A DNA stretch of 64,000 nt from Debaryomyces hansenii CBS767 (Eukaryota; Ascomycota; Pichiomycetes; Serinales; Debaryomycetaceae): the NCBI RefSeq assembly GCF_000006445.2, contig NC_006049.2, forward strand, positions 1,488,001 to 1,552,000. The letters run 5' to 3'. The number at the start of each line of letters is the position of its first letter. The first letter of the stretch is position 1. Shown piece after piece: positions 45,244-55,786 of this stretch. Made by a program: the position numbers and the translations under genes. Under the pieces are notes generated by a model that was given only the letters and a program-made list of their open reading frames with translations, was not told the DNA's origin and made no database searches.

Positions 45244-45609
45244 TGAGAATATTGCTTTAAAGCACAAAAAAAAAAGTACTCATTCTATACCTCGAGGAAC
45301 CTGTTTAGATAACTTAATAGACCGTAATATAACAGACCTTGTATCTATCTGAAATCTTGCAGACCTGCTTGTAGCCTAACTAGTCTAACAATAAGCTAAC
45401 ACAGAAAGTTGCAAATGATTATTTTCAAACGTACACAAAATCGAAAAACCAAAACAAAAGCTGCATCGTCTGGATCAACGTCACTCAATTGCTATTATTA
45501 ACGAATTAGTATACTATATCATACAAATAACACTTTATACTAGGTCTACATAAGGCTAGTTGATAGAAGGAGACATATACTTGATTTCAATTAGATAGTT
45601 CTTGGAAGA
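45244..45609. other. Intergenic region LIP5-HOS3
   Basis: 366 bp with an A9 run just after the LIP5 stop and the HOS3 promoter. No sites are clear enough to call. Confidence 0.5.
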
Positions 45610-47811
45610 ATGTCCAATCTACGGGAGACCCCAGACAAAGATGATAGCGACGAAGAGTCATTGATCACACAGTTTGAAACAACATTGACAATCAGACCTT
45701 CGTCAAATGAAGTGCACGATGATGGAGATATATCTATTGACCATACTACATTTATTCATAATAACACATTTGGGAATTTTACTAGAGATCAGAGTATTGT
45801 TGACATTGATGAATTGCAAGAGGAGGAGATTGCGCTGGAACAGATACCTAGGTTTAAAACAAAGAAGCATTTACAGCCTAGTCTTGCGGCCAGGGTGGCC
45901 AAGTCTCAGTCCCTCAGCCCAAGCCCTACTCCTAGTGCGTCCGATCTAAAGTACGAGAGACTTTTGACGCCTTCCCCATTAATTGATTATTCGTTAACCC
46001 GATTCACCAAAATCTTTACCGAGTTCTTGAAGTCGAATCCGCATATCCAGAAGGAATCGCCCAGATTCCGTAAGAATAGCGATAAAACATTGATTGTTTT
46101 ATCGCCATATTCGGCAGAACATGCATTTGGTAGAAAATGGGTTACTAAGTCGTATCTTAGCACTATTTTCGAAAGGCCACAGAGGTTATTAGCATCTTGC
46201 ATAGGTATTTCATCCGCGATTACAATGTTTCCATTCTTCTATAAATTAACCAATTCCACCAAGAGGGGGTCAATTTTCTCCTCGCATGTACGTAAGATAC
46301 ACGGAAAGGCGTGGCCTAAAAAATTGTACGAGTTGTGTTTAGCATCGCATGAAAAATTACAGAACGACGACTTAGAGGTTCCTGAAGACTGGAACACAGG
46401 AGATATATACTTAACGCCGAAAACTATAAACGCAATTGAGGGTGTTATTGGAACCATTGAGACTGCAGTCGATTCGTTGTACATGGACAGGCATGATAGT
46501 CATAATTTAGCATTTGTTGTTATTAGGCCTCCAGGTCATCATTCTCACGCGTGCTTACCTAGCGGGTTTTGCTTGTTAAATAACGTTCAGATTGGTATTG
46601 AATATGCGTTTGAACGTTATGGCGTTACCCATTGTGCCATATTAGATATCGATTTACATCATGGGGATGGATCCCAAGATATTTGCTGGGAAAGAGCCGG
46701 ATTCGCAGGTGATTATGGGAAAGATGAAGACGACGAGATCGATGGACAAGGTCCAAGAGATGATTACGGTAAAAGATTTGCTACTTATCCAAAAGTTGGC
46801 TACTTTTCATTACATGATATAAAGTCATATCCAACTGAATTGGGCTATGCCACGAAAGAGAACATCAAGAATGCGTCGACATGCATTATGGATCATGACC
46901 TTAATATATGGAATGTTCACCTTCAAGAATGGTCCACCGAAGAAGAGTTTTACAAGCATTACCAAATAAAATACGTGAACATTTTGAATAGAGCAAATCA
47001 GTTTTTGAATCACGCGAAGAAGCAGTACGATAAGGAATATCAGGAATATTTGGTTAATTTAGCCAAATATAATAAATACGTATTGAAGCCCCATTTATAC
47101 AATCAACCACTTTCGAAACCAGCTCCACCTCCACCGTTTAAACCTTTAATTACTATTTCTGCCGGATTTGATGCTCTGGAGTATGAAAATCCTCAAATGC
47201 AAAGACATGGAATCAACGTTCCTACCTCGTTTTATGCTACATTCACCAAAGATGTTGTCAAACTAGCTAAAATCCACACCAATGGAAAAATCGTTTCATT
47301 TTTAGAGGGTGGCTACTCTGATGGAGCATTATCCACTGGAATATTTTCTCATCTTATTGGTTTAACCAACAACCCTAATGACTCCCATGACGATGAACTC
47401 TTGTGGAACCCTACTTGGGGGAGTGAACAAGTCATGAAGGAATTAGTTAAAGGCTGCAAAAAAACCTGGGTACCCTACAAGAAGCCTCAAACAGATGTTA
47501 CTATCTGGGCCAATGAGGTTATCAAGCTAGGCAGATCTATGATGCCAAATTCAATTTTACCGTCAGGTTATATCTATCAATACGAGGAACCTTCCGATAA
47601 GCCTGTCAAATCAGAGTACGTGTACGAAGACCCTGTGCCTGTAAATAAAATGGTAAAGGAGATTCTTGATAGTGACGGAAATGTATTAAAGGACGTTTCC
47701 TACAGTCCTTTGAAAAATGATCCGGAAGATAAACGGAGAATTGTTCGTCATACCAGGGCTTATTATAAGAAGTTAGCTTCCGCCCAAAAGCAACAAGAAG
47801 CCTCAAACTAA
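45610..47811 (+). CDS. HOS3: Histone deacetylase Hos3
   Basis: 733 residues (yeast 697). Zn-dependent class II-related histone deacetylase of fungi, notable in S. cerevisiae for acting as a homodimer and for bud-neck localisation. The N-terminal ~100 residues are acidic and disordered. The catalytic domain (about 115-600) has RPPGHHSHACLPSGFCLLNN (catalytic His pair), DIDLHHGDGSQ (zinc ligands), SAGFDA and the EGGYSDGALSTG loop. An acidic insertion follows the zinc motif. The codon after GFDA is CTG (47176-47178), where deacetylases have Ala or Ser, supporting CTG read as Ser. Confidence 0.94.
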   Translation: MSNLRETPDKDDSDEESLITQFETTLTIRPSSNEVHDDGDISIDHTTFIHNNTFGNFTRDQSIVDIDELQEEEIALEQIPRFKTKKHLQPSLAARVAKSQSLSPSPTPSASDLKYERLLTPSPLIDYSLTRFTKIFTEFLKSNPHIQKESPRFRKNSDKTLIVLSPYSAEHAFGRKWVTKSYLSTIFERPQRLLASCIGISSAITMFPFFYKLTNSTKRGSIFSSHVRKIHGKAWPKKLYELCLASHEKLQNDDLEVPEDWNTGDIYLTPKTINAIEGVIGTIETAVDSLYMDRHDSHNLAFVVIRPPGHHSHACLPSGFCLLNNVQIGIEYAFERYGVTHCAILDIDLHHGDGSQDICWERAGFAGDYGKDEDDEIDGQGPRDDYGKRFATYPKVGYFSLHDIKSYPTELGYATKENIKNASTCIMDHDLNIWNVHLQEWSTEEEFYKHYQIKYVNILNRANQFLNHAKKQYDKEYQEYLVNLAKYNKYVLKPHLYNQPLSKPAPPPPFKPLITISAGFDALEYENPQMQRHGINVPTSFYATFTKDVVKLAKIHTNGKIVSFLEGGYSDGALSTGIFSHLIGLTNNPNDSHDDELLWNPTWGSEQVMKELVKGCKKTWVPYKKPQTDVTIWANEVIKLGRSMMPNSILPSGYIYQYEEPSDKPVKSEYVYEDPVPVNKMVKEILDSDGNVLKDVSYSPLKNDPEDKRRIVRHTRAYYKKLASAQKQQEASN

Positions 47812-48207
47812 CAACGTCCCTTAATTGCCATTTGCCATTAATTTATTTTCAAAGTTTAGCATATTCATACATATATATATTCCAGTATCGATAACGCTGA
47901 AAAATTTAGGTGCTAATAATTACCTTACTTGTAAAAACATAGCATGATATATCTGTTTATCATTGATCATTTCTTGTAAGTTTATTAGTATTCTTAAGCA
48001 TATCATACCCCATATATTCTTTTTATTTTCATATGATCCATTTCGTATGTCTTTGTGAACACAATAAATTCCTCGTATTCGACCTTGAAAATTCACGCGT
48101 AAAAGACTAGTATCATAATATACTCTGACAGGATAAAGTTTTTGATATTAAAAGCATCGTCAGCAAGTAAGGCGTATAATTGGCGTATATAAGTGAAGCT
48201 TTCAAAG
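47812..48207. other. Intergenic region HOS3-BEM3
   Basis: 396 bp, AT-rich, holding the HOS3 3' flank and BEM3 promoter. No feature can be supported. Confidence 0.5.
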
Positions 48208-51200
48208 ATGGAGGGCTTACGTATACATAAATCCGACAGCACGAAGGAGATTTTGAAACAAAAACCAGAAAAAAATAGCAAAGAATATCAACCATCGAGC
48301 GCCAGTATGGATAGGTTGAAGGTAACAGATGAATATATCAAGAAGCTAGAAGATGAGAAGAATGAATTGCAGGAAAAATTGATGAGACAGGAGAAAGTTA
48401 TTGACATATTACAAGGACAATTGACAGCTAATGGAATTCCAATACTTTCAGGGACTATAACTTCTATTTTGAATGGAGAAATCAGTGAAGCACCTTCAAC
48501 AAGCGCGAAAGAATCAAATGAAGAAGATATACCACAGCGTTCTGTAAGACGACAAATGACACCACAGAAAGGTCTTAGGAATAAGACATCGTCAAGCTCA
48601 TTGGGGTCCAATCGTAGCCTTCAAATACCCAAATCTCCAATAGGTCATTTATCACCCATGACGCCCGTTGATAGAACAAGGGATTACGAATCTAATAGGT
48701 CTTCAGTATATTCAGATATTGAAGATGGAACGTCGTACAGGAGAAGCTTTACACAGGCAGAAGACTTAAGCAAATCCAGCAATAAAGATAATGCTAATGA
48801 AACAATTGAAATGAACCATAATGACACTATTAACGAGGATTCAGATTTGAAACAAGTTGAAGAATCTAATCGTACATTTGAACCGAACGATGAAAGTTCG
48901 ATTAACACAGTTTTGGAAAATACGAAAGTCAAACCTACAACTAATGGGGCCATGGATAATAAGCTGCCTATTAATGATAGTATATCTACAAAGAAGGAAA
49001 TTTCCACTACTAACTTGCTTAATACGAACGATGAAATGAAAGCCTCTGGTCTGGTTACGCAACATAAGAATACAAGTACCAGCAGTTTTAACTCGAATTA
49101 TAAATCGAGAATCAAATTACCACCAAGCTTACAACCACCGCAAAAACAAGGTAAAGACTTATCCATTGACACGTCTATAGCCTCATCATCGGGAATGAAG
49201 GCTCTTAATAGTGCCGAAAGAAATGACTCGATTGGACGCCAAATTTCTAATGATCAAATTTCTATTCAGTCTCTGATAACTACACCTATGGAAGGGCCCC
49301 CCAGCCAAAGCACCCCAAAACTTGGCAGTGATACCGGAAGTTTTAGGAAACTAGCATTGACTCCAGAAATGGGTGGTTTCAATGGAAAATTTGCGCAACG
49401 ATCAAATGATCAACTTACAGGGGATTCCCAAACGCACATTCAACAGCCTATGCTCGATAATGACTCTACTTTGTTGAGGACGCCAATAACTAACGAATTT
49501 TTGTCACACGATTCCGAATCTTTATCAAGGTTGTCTACACAGACACCTAATTCTAGCTTTCAAGTCTTACATACTCCAAAGGCAGAAGAAGATAGTGCGC
49601 TTTTTATTAAACCTGATGAATTTCAGACAATAAGTCTTACGGTGGTTAGTACCATAAATATAAGCAACTCAGCATCATCAAAGAAAGATGATCCTGCCTG
49701 TACTATATCAATTAACGACAGAGAATCACAGAAAGAAATGTGGCGAATTCGTAAGACTCACTCACAGTTGATGGCTTTTGATAATGAAATTAGACCAATA
49801 GTTGAGTATTTTGGTTTACCACCAATACCTGATAAGTCTTTATTGTTGTCAACTTCCCCGAACAAAGTTGATGCTCGTAAAAATAATTTGCAAAATTATT
49901 TCAATACAATCTTTCTAATGCCTCATCTTCCTCACATTATCTTATATCGGATTTGCAAGTATCTTTCATTGGATTTCATTAATCCGTTAGATGATTTTAG
50001 GAGTGGTGCAAGAAAAGAAGGCTATTTGATTCGCCGTTATAAGGGATTGGGTTCATCTTGGAAAATTAGGTGGTGTCAAGTCGATGGTCCATTCTTGGAA
50101 ATATACGAAATACCTGGGGGTGTATGTATAGAACAAATTAAATTGAAAGGTTCTCAGATCGGTAAACAGACAAACGACTCAGTAGCGGAAGAAAGAGGTT
50201 ATAGACATGCATTCTTAATTATGGAACCCCAGAAGAAAATATCGTCTTCTTCATCGAAGTACTTCTTTTGTGCTGAAAGCGATGAAGAAAGAGATGACTG
50301 GGTTGAAGCATTAGTTGAATTCAATGAAGTGGGTGACACATCTATGACATCTTATGGATCAAATGATAACGATAATTCCTTTTCAACAGATCTCGACGAA
50401 AGGTATAAGGATAATCAAGAAGAAGAAATAACTAAGCAATATTCTTCACAGACATCTAATCCACAGACAGGATTTGTGGGTGGATATCACTATCAACAAA
50501 GCACTTCCAGCATTGACCTTCCAAATAATAATATTGCTGAGAAGCCAAGTCAGAAAGATTTGAAAGAGGCTAAAAGATTGAAGAAAAGAAGTATATTTCC
50601 TTTCCGTAACAAGCTTAATTCGCTGATATTTGATTCTAATCCGACGGATACAGACCTGTCTCAGACAATAGTTGCAACACAACCACAGCAAGAACAACAA
50701 CAAGAATCAAATATACAGCTGTATTTAGATCTGATGAATTTGGATGATGATCTAACAAAAGCAATATTTGGTAGAGAGCTTTCTGTGGCGTATGAATTAT
50801 CCAATCATAAGCTTTTTGATAGAAGCATTCCAAGTATTTGCTATAGATGCTTAGATTTCTTATTGAAGGCAGGAGCTATATATGAAGAAGGTATCTTTAG
50901 ATTAAGCGGATCTGCATCTAGCATTAGACAGTTGAAAGATCAATTTAATACTAATTTCGATTTAGACTTATTCGAATCACCATTACAACCTGATATGCAC
51001 ACAGTATCTGGATTATTGAAGACATACTTGAGAGAATTACCAACACCAATATTAGGGGGCCAACAATATAATGATTTGAAACATATAGCTGATACTAGAG
51101 GTGAATCAAGTTCAAGGTCAGAGTTAGCCTTGATATTCCGAGACTACTTGAGTAATTCGTCGAATATCGATGATATACACTACAACGTATGCTATGTGAT

Positions 51201-51408
51201 CTTTAAATTCTTGCACCAAATTATTGCGAATAAAGGGACGAATAGAATGAATTTAAGAAATGTTTGTATTGTTTTCGTGCCTACATTGAATATTTCTCTT
51301 GAAGTCTTGACGATTCTTTTAGTTGATTTTGATTGTATATTTGAAGGGGGATCTCCTATCGCTAATGATAAAAGGGAAGTTCTAGACTTATACATTCCAA
51401 ATTTTTAA
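48208..51408 (+). CDS. BEM3: Rho GTPase-activating protein Bem3 (PX-PH-RhoGAP)
   Basis: 1066 residues from the ATG at 48208 (upstream in-frame codons lack ATG). Bem3 is a Cdc42 GAP in polarity establishment. A short coiled coil (about 35-65) is followed by ~400 residues of Ser/Thr-rich disordered sequence with many S/T-P sites, probable CDK/Pho85 targets. Domains: PX at about 470-590 (WRIRKTHSQLMAFD), PH at about 600-707 (KEGYLIRRYKGLGSSWKIRW ... DDWVEALVEF) and C-terminal RhoGAP at about 857-1066 (YEEGIFRLSGSAS with the arginine finger, SGLLKTYLRELPTPI, NLRNVCIVFVPTL). A Q-rich stretch precedes the GAP domain. Confidence 0.94.
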   Translation: MEGLRIHKSDSTKEILKQKPEKNSKEYQPSSASMDRLKVTDEYIKKLEDEKNELQEKLMRQEKVIDILQGQLTANGIPILSGTITSILNGEISEAPSTSAKESNEEDIPQRSVRRQMTPQKGLRNKTSSSSLGSNRSLQIPKSPIGHLSPMTPVDRTRDYESNRSSVYSDIEDGTSYRRSFTQAEDLSKSSNKDNANETIEMNHNDTINEDSDLKQVEESNRTFEPNDESSINTVLENTKVKPTTNGAMDNKLPINDSISTKKEISTTNLLNTNDEMKASGLVTQHKNTSTSSFNSNYKSRIKLPPSLQPPQKQGKDLSIDTSIASSSGMKALNSAERNDSIGRQISNDQISIQSLITTPMEGPPSQSTPKLGSDTGSFRKLALTPEMGGFNGKFAQRSNDQLTGDSQTHIQQPMLDNDSTLLRTPITNEFLSHDSESLSRLSTQTPNSSFQVLHTPKAEEDSALFIKPDEFQTISLTVVSTINISNSASSKKDDPACTISINDRESQKEMWRIRKTHSQLMAFDNEIRPIVEYFGLPPIPDKSLLLSTSPNKVDARKNNLQNYFNTIFLMPHLPHIILYRICKYLSLDFINPLDDFRSGARKEGYLIRRYKGLGSSWKIRWCQVDGPFLEIYEIPGGVCIEQIKLKGSQIGKQTNDSVAEERGYRHAFLIMEPQKKISSSSSKYFFCAESDEERDDWVEALVEFNEVGDTSMTSYGSNDNDNSFSTDLDERYKDNQEEEITKQYSSQTSNPQTGFVGGYHYQQSTSSIDLPNNNIAEKPSQKDLKEAKRLKKRSIFPFRNKLNSLIFDSNPTDTDLSQTIVATQPQQEQQQESNIQLYLDLMNLDDDLTKAIFGRELSVAYELSNHKLFDRSIPSICYRCLDFLLKAGAIYEEGIFRLSGSASSIRQLKDQFNTNFDLDLFESPLQPDMHTVSGLLKTYLRELPTPILGGQQYNDLKHIADTRGESSSRSELALIFRDYLSNSSNIDDIHYNVCYVIFKFLHQIIANKGTNRMNLRNVCIVFVPTLNISLEVLTILLVDFDCIFEGGSPIANDKREVLDLYIPNF

Positions 51409-51632
51409 TTCTAGTATTTTATATAAATTATTTCTTGTATTATAACATAACTTATCATATAGTATAATTTCAAGTATCAAAGGTATTCTGAATAATCCTA
51501 ACAGCTTTAGATTGCTTGAAGCCTATTAAATTATTAAAGCGTTTAATGATATGTATGAAATATAGATAATAAAGTACTATAATAATGGTTTCGGTATGGG
51601 GCCATACCGCAAGTTAATACGATAAAAACTAA

Positions 51633-52451
51633 TCACCATTCACTCTCTCCAGTAGCCTTCTGGAAGACATAATCTCTTCCATTAATATTAGCCACTCCTT
51701 CCTTTAAATTAGACTTCCATTTATTTTTAACTCTTTGAACTTTATCATACAAGCATAACATGATTTGGCCCTCTTGGTCCCCATCTTCCTCGTCTGATTT
51801 TTCACTTTCCAAACCTTCATCCAAATCAGAGTTAATGTCATCTGAATCATTGAAAATATCGTCATCATCATCATTGTCATCATCGTCATTGCCATCCGCT
51901 TGGCTGATATTTTTATTGGCTGATCCTTGACGATTGTTTTTCAATTTTTTCATTATGTTGGTTGCCTGATCAGTATGCATAGTAAATTCAAAAGTTCCAT
52001 CGGCTTGATTAATTCTTGGGAGCATTAAACCGGTACCATTATCATCATATTCCTGCTTAGGAGTTGGGTCTATATTTGGAATTTGAATATCACTATTATT
52101 GTTACTGCTAAGTCCTGTGGTATTATATGATAACTGAGAATCAGATTGCATATTGGGTAATTCTAATACAGAACCGGCACCCAATGGTAACGAATTATCG
52201 CCCAAGACACTACCAGTAGGCTCTTCTGAGTGTTGTGGTAATTGATTATTATCTATTTCATAAGCATTAGTTTGTTCGTCATCCCAGGTAAATCTGGAAA
52301 CACCAGATTGACTTAGTTTCTCACACCATATTTTACGTAAATCCTGTAAAGTAGATTCATCAATTCCACTATCCTCAAAATCCTGCCTTGAATCGCTAAT
52401 CACTTCTTCGATAATAGCTTCATATAGCTTACTTGCTTCAACGTTCGACAT
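51633..52451 (-). CDS. TOA1: TFIIA large subunit
   Basis: 272 residues (yeast 286). It binds TBP-TATA with Toa2 to stabilise preinitiation complexes. The N-terminal four-helix-bundle part starts ASKLYEAIIEEVISDSRQDF and includes LQDLRKIWCEKL. A poorly conserved linker follows. An acidic run (about residues 185-225) precedes the C-terminal beta-barrel segment with MLCLYDKVQRVKNKWKSNLK and GRDYVFQKATGESEW, the near-invariant end of the family. The start is the first ATG. Confidence 0.95.
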   Translation of the reverse strand: MSNVEASKLYEAIIEEVISDSRQDFEDSGIDESTLQDLRKIWCEKLSQSGVSRFTWDDEQTNAYEIDNNQLPQHSEEPTGSVLGDNSLPLGAGSVLELPNMQSDSQLSYNTTGLSSNNNSDIQIPNIDPTPKQEYDDNGTGLMLPRINQADGTFEFTMHTDQATNIMKKLKNNRQGSANKNISQADGNDDDDNDDDDDIFNDSDDINSDLDEGLESEKSDEEDGDQEGQIMLCLYDKVQRVKNKWKSNLKEGVANINGRDYVFQKATGESEW

Positions 52452-52710
52452 TATTTTCTCACTTCTCGTAGTTTATATATGCCTCGACTTTTGAAATATA
52501 TTTTTTTAAGCAAATTCTCTACCGAATAAAACGAACCCAATAATAATCACAACAATCTTCTCCTCTATAAAGTTGTAAGGTTGGTTCCGTTGATATTTGC
52601 CTTAAATTTACCATTTCATTAATTTGTCAGCTCAATTTATACCGACCAGAACGTGACACAAAAACGGGAGCTCACCTTCTAAGAATTTATTTATTAAATT
52701 ATATATCCTA

Positions 52711-55428
52711 CTAATATCTCAGAGGTTTCTTAATGCCAGATTTTTTGGGACTTAGCTTCTTCTTAGGATTATGGTCAGAGCCGGATTGATATTCATCGAT
52801 CAAACGTAACAATTGATTTTTTTCCATGTTAACAATCTCTAACTTCTTTTGTAAACTATCAATATCTCTAGCTTGTGATTTCTTCTCAAAGTGCAAGTTA
52901 TCAATTTGCTTCTTGAAACTGGCTCTTACCTGATTAACCTTCAATTCATGTTTCTTTGAATATTCGAAGTATAGCTGTTCAGCAACTTCTTGAATTCTTG
53001 CGTTCGTCTTGGCTTGGCCTTGGGAAACTTGCTTCTTTAAATCTTCAATTTCGTCATTCAATGAAGTATTTTCGCCCTTAGACTGGAGAGATTTGATATC
53101 TTCTAATGCCTTTGAATAATCTTTTTCATAATCTGCGATAACTTGTTTCTGTTTATTTACTTTTTGAACCAATTCACCCATTTTTTTAGTATCACCACTT
53201 ATTATTTCGTCTTTTTCAGTATTAATAGATTTTAGCAAATCCATTTGAGTTTCTGACTCACTTACATGCTGATTAAGCCTTTCGATTTCTTCAAGCAATC
53301 CACTTACTTTATTCTGCAATGATTCATTTGCTTCATTAGACTTATTTAATCCTTCCTGTAAACGATTAATCTTGTCATCCAAATCACTTCTAGCATTATT
53401 ATAATTATTCAATTTATTCGTTAGTTCCTCAACGTCATCCTTATATTGTTGCAATTCGCGTCCCAGGTTCTTATTTTCTTCAGTTAAGTTATCAATTTTA
53501 GTCAATAACTCATTTTTCTCAGTCATTACTTGCTTGATTTCTTGTGTTTTGGAATCAAGCGTATTTTCGAGAGTCATGATCTTATCCTTAGCAAGATTCT
53601 CAAGCTTGTCTAATTCTTCTAGCAATTCTTGTTGTTTTGAATTTATTTCCTCTAATCCGTTGTTTTCCCTTCCCAAACGTCCAGTCTCAGTTAATAATTC
53701 TTCCTTTTCGCTTAATAAATTTTCAACCTTAATGTTGTAATCGATATTAGCATCGGTCAATGACGAGATTTCGGTGTCTTTTTCTTTGATTTCATCATTA
53801 AGGATCTTTATTTGTGATTCGTATTCTTTCTGTGAAATGCTTTTGTCTTCAACGCTCTTTTCTAGTCTTTTAATTTGCTCTCTTAAGGTATTACCTTCTT
53901 CAATAACAGACTCCAATTCATTTGCAGTAGATTCATATTTACTTTTACTCTTGGATAATCTTGATTCTAATTGGGTTACAGTATTTTCTTTGATCCTTAA
54001 AGCCTTAGTCATCGAAGCTAATTCCCTTTCATTATGTTTGAGCTGTATTAATAATAGATTCTCATTTGCGATCAATTTTTTCTTATCTTGCTTCAATTCC
54101 TTAATTTTTTGATCATATATTAAGAATTTATTATTTGTGGCTGATAATTCTTCAGAGAATTTTAAAATCTCTTGATTTTTATTATTGATCACTTCCTCCA
54201 AGTTCGCAACCTCCTTAAAATGATCATCTTGAACCTTTTTTATATGGTCTAGCGAGAAAACAGGTTTTGAATTTGGCGATAACAAAAAATTGATTGTTGG
54301 TTCGTCTTCTAATTCATTAAATCCATCAGAATTTTCGTCTTCCATTCTATTAGATGAAACGTGATTCTCTTTTTGGTCACTATTGACCGATAACATATGA
54401 TTCTTTAACGGACTGATGGTCTCCTTTGATTCTGTATTATTGATGACGTTTTCTTTGATGCGATGCTGTTGATTTATTTCGGGACTTTTGGCGACTGGTT
54501 CGGTATATCTTTGGGGTGTAACATAATCTACCTCATCAGTAATCTTTATGATCCTACTGAGCTGAGTACTTTCATTGCCACGCATTTTAGACGTCATTGT
54601 GTGCGATGTGTTAACTTCATTATTATAGATATCGCCGTCACTATCTTCGTCTATGACTGTGGGCTCGTGTAATTTAGCAGGTGAAGCTCCAGAACTGAAG
54701 CGACCAACCAAATCTTCTTTATTAAATACCTGGTCAATTTGGATCAGATGCTCGTCATCAGATTTATGATGTGAAACTTCTGATTCATTAGCATTAGTGA
54801 TTACTTTGGCAATCTTGCGAGAATTTTCAATAACAGAATCATCTTCAATGCTACGTTTGTCCGCTTTAGAAGGACTACTTTTGGGAGGAGAACTCTTCAC
54901 ATTTTTCGCAAACGAAGAATTGATCTGTTTGATGGGAGTATCTATCTTCGAAGGTGACGACTCAAATGGACTTTTATGCGATATAGATGAGTTCACATCA
55001 CTAGACAATTGGCTGGCCTGTGTACTTTTACCCGAATTATGCATGTTTTCCTTATTAGATGGACTACCGTGGCGGCTGGACGACTTTAATTCATATAATC
55101 TGGCGTCTAATTTCGTTTTGGATTTTTTCAACGAATCCAAGTTCGGTTGATTAGTAGCTCGAGGTGATGTTAATGGAATTCTCTTATTCACCGAATACAA
55201 TGGTTCTGCTTTCTTCGTTAATGGAGTAGCCGTTAAGCCCTTTGGGGTTTCATTATGTACTGTATTTCTTCTGGCATCCTGCTTAGCACTTAATCCATGA
55301 GGATGTTTTGCTAAGATATCAGGGCTCGTTGTGTTCGTAGAAAGTCTAGATGGAGGAATCTTTATTGGTGATAGCTTCTCACCTTCAATCATGGACATAT
55401 CAGCTTCAAATCTAAGCGGAGAGGTCAT
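52711..55428 (-). CDS. Large coiled-coil protein, Slk19-like spindle/kinetochore candidate
   Basis: 905 residues. The N-terminal ~380 residues are basic, Ser/Pro/Lys-rich and disordered, with many S/T-P and SPxK sites (for example SPIKIPPSR, SPSKADKR), likely CDK targets. From about 385 to 880 the sequence is almost continuous coiled coil with few prolines. Near the C-terminus is a conserved-looking block EVAEQLYFEYSKKHELKV followed by KKQIDNLHFEKKSQARD, and the protein ends in a basic SPKKSGIKKPLRY. The combination recalls Slk19, a FEAR/kinetochore/spindle-midzone protein, but coiled coils mislead similarity by eye. Other spindle-pole or tethering proteins remain possible. Confidence 0.8.
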   Translation of the reverse strand: MTSPLRFEADMSMIEGEKLSPIKIPPSRLSTNTTSPDILAKHPHGLSAKQDARRNTVHNETPKGLTATPLTKKAEPLYSVNKRIPLTSPRATNQPNLDSLKKSKTKLDARLYELKSSSRHGSPSNKENMHNSGKSTQASQLSSDVNSSISHKSPFESSPSKIDTPIKQINSSFAKNVKSSPPKSSPSKADKRSIEDDSVIENSRKIAKVITNANESEVSHHKSDDEHLIQIDQVFNKEDLVGRFSSGASPAKLHEPTVIDEDSDGDIYNNEVNTSHTMTSKMRGNESTQLSRIIKITDEVDYVTPQRYTEPVAKSPEINQQHRIKENVINNTESKETISPLKNHMLSVNSDQKENHVSSNRMEDENSDGFNELEDEPTINFLLSPNSKPVFSLDHIKKVQDDHFKEVANLEEVINNKNQEILKFSEELSATNNKFLIYDQKIKELKQDKKKLIANENLLLIQLKHNERELASMTKALRIKENTVTQLESRLSKSKSKYESTANELESVIEEGNTLREQIKRLEKSVEDKSISQKEYESQIKILNDEIKEKDTEISSLTDANIDYNIKVENLLSEKEELLTETGRLGRENNGLEEINSKQQELLEELDKLENLAKDKIMTLENTLDSKTQEIKQVMTEKNELLTKIDNLTEENKNLGRELQQYKDDVEELTNKLNNYNNARSDLDDKINRLQEGLNKSNEANESLQNKVSGLLEEIERLNQHVSESETQMDLLKSINTEKDEIISGDTKKMGELVQKVNKQKQVIADYEKDYSKALEDIKSLQSKGENTSLNDEIEDLKKQVSQGQAKTNARIQEVAEQLYFEYSKKHELKVNQVRASFKKQIDNLHFEKKSQARDIDSLQKKLEIVNMEKNQLLRLIDEYQSGSDHNPKKKLSPKKSGIKKPLRY

Positions 55429-55786
55429 TGCTATTTCCTTGTCCTTCGAGGTTTTCTTTGTTTGTTTATATGATTTTTTGTTAATTTGAAGGAACCACTT
55501 TTAACGCGTTTTTAAGGCGCAAAAAAATTCGTGTCGCTTTCAAACCAATTATTAGTTCTGTAGATAAGTTTGTAGTATGGAGGTTTCTATGGTTCTATAA
55601 GGCTTACAAGTGGTATAATGCAAATATGTTGTTTAATAAATGAAAAAGTTATAATATTCATAAAAAAACATAGAAAAAAATCCTAAATAGTAGATAAATC
55701 CGAAAAAATTCAGCTAAAGTGATAGCTATAGGGTATCATAACAATCTTTCAATGTAGAATGAATGTCAGTAATCACTTATTGAAAC
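55429..55786. other. Intergenic region upstream of the coiled-coil gene
   Basis: 358 bp. It holds the coiled-coil gene promoter, including ACGCGTTTTTAAGGCG near 55505 (ACGCGT at 55504-55509 is an MCB-type MBF site, fitting cell-cycle expression), and the 3' flank of the secreted-protein gene. Confidence 0.45.
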
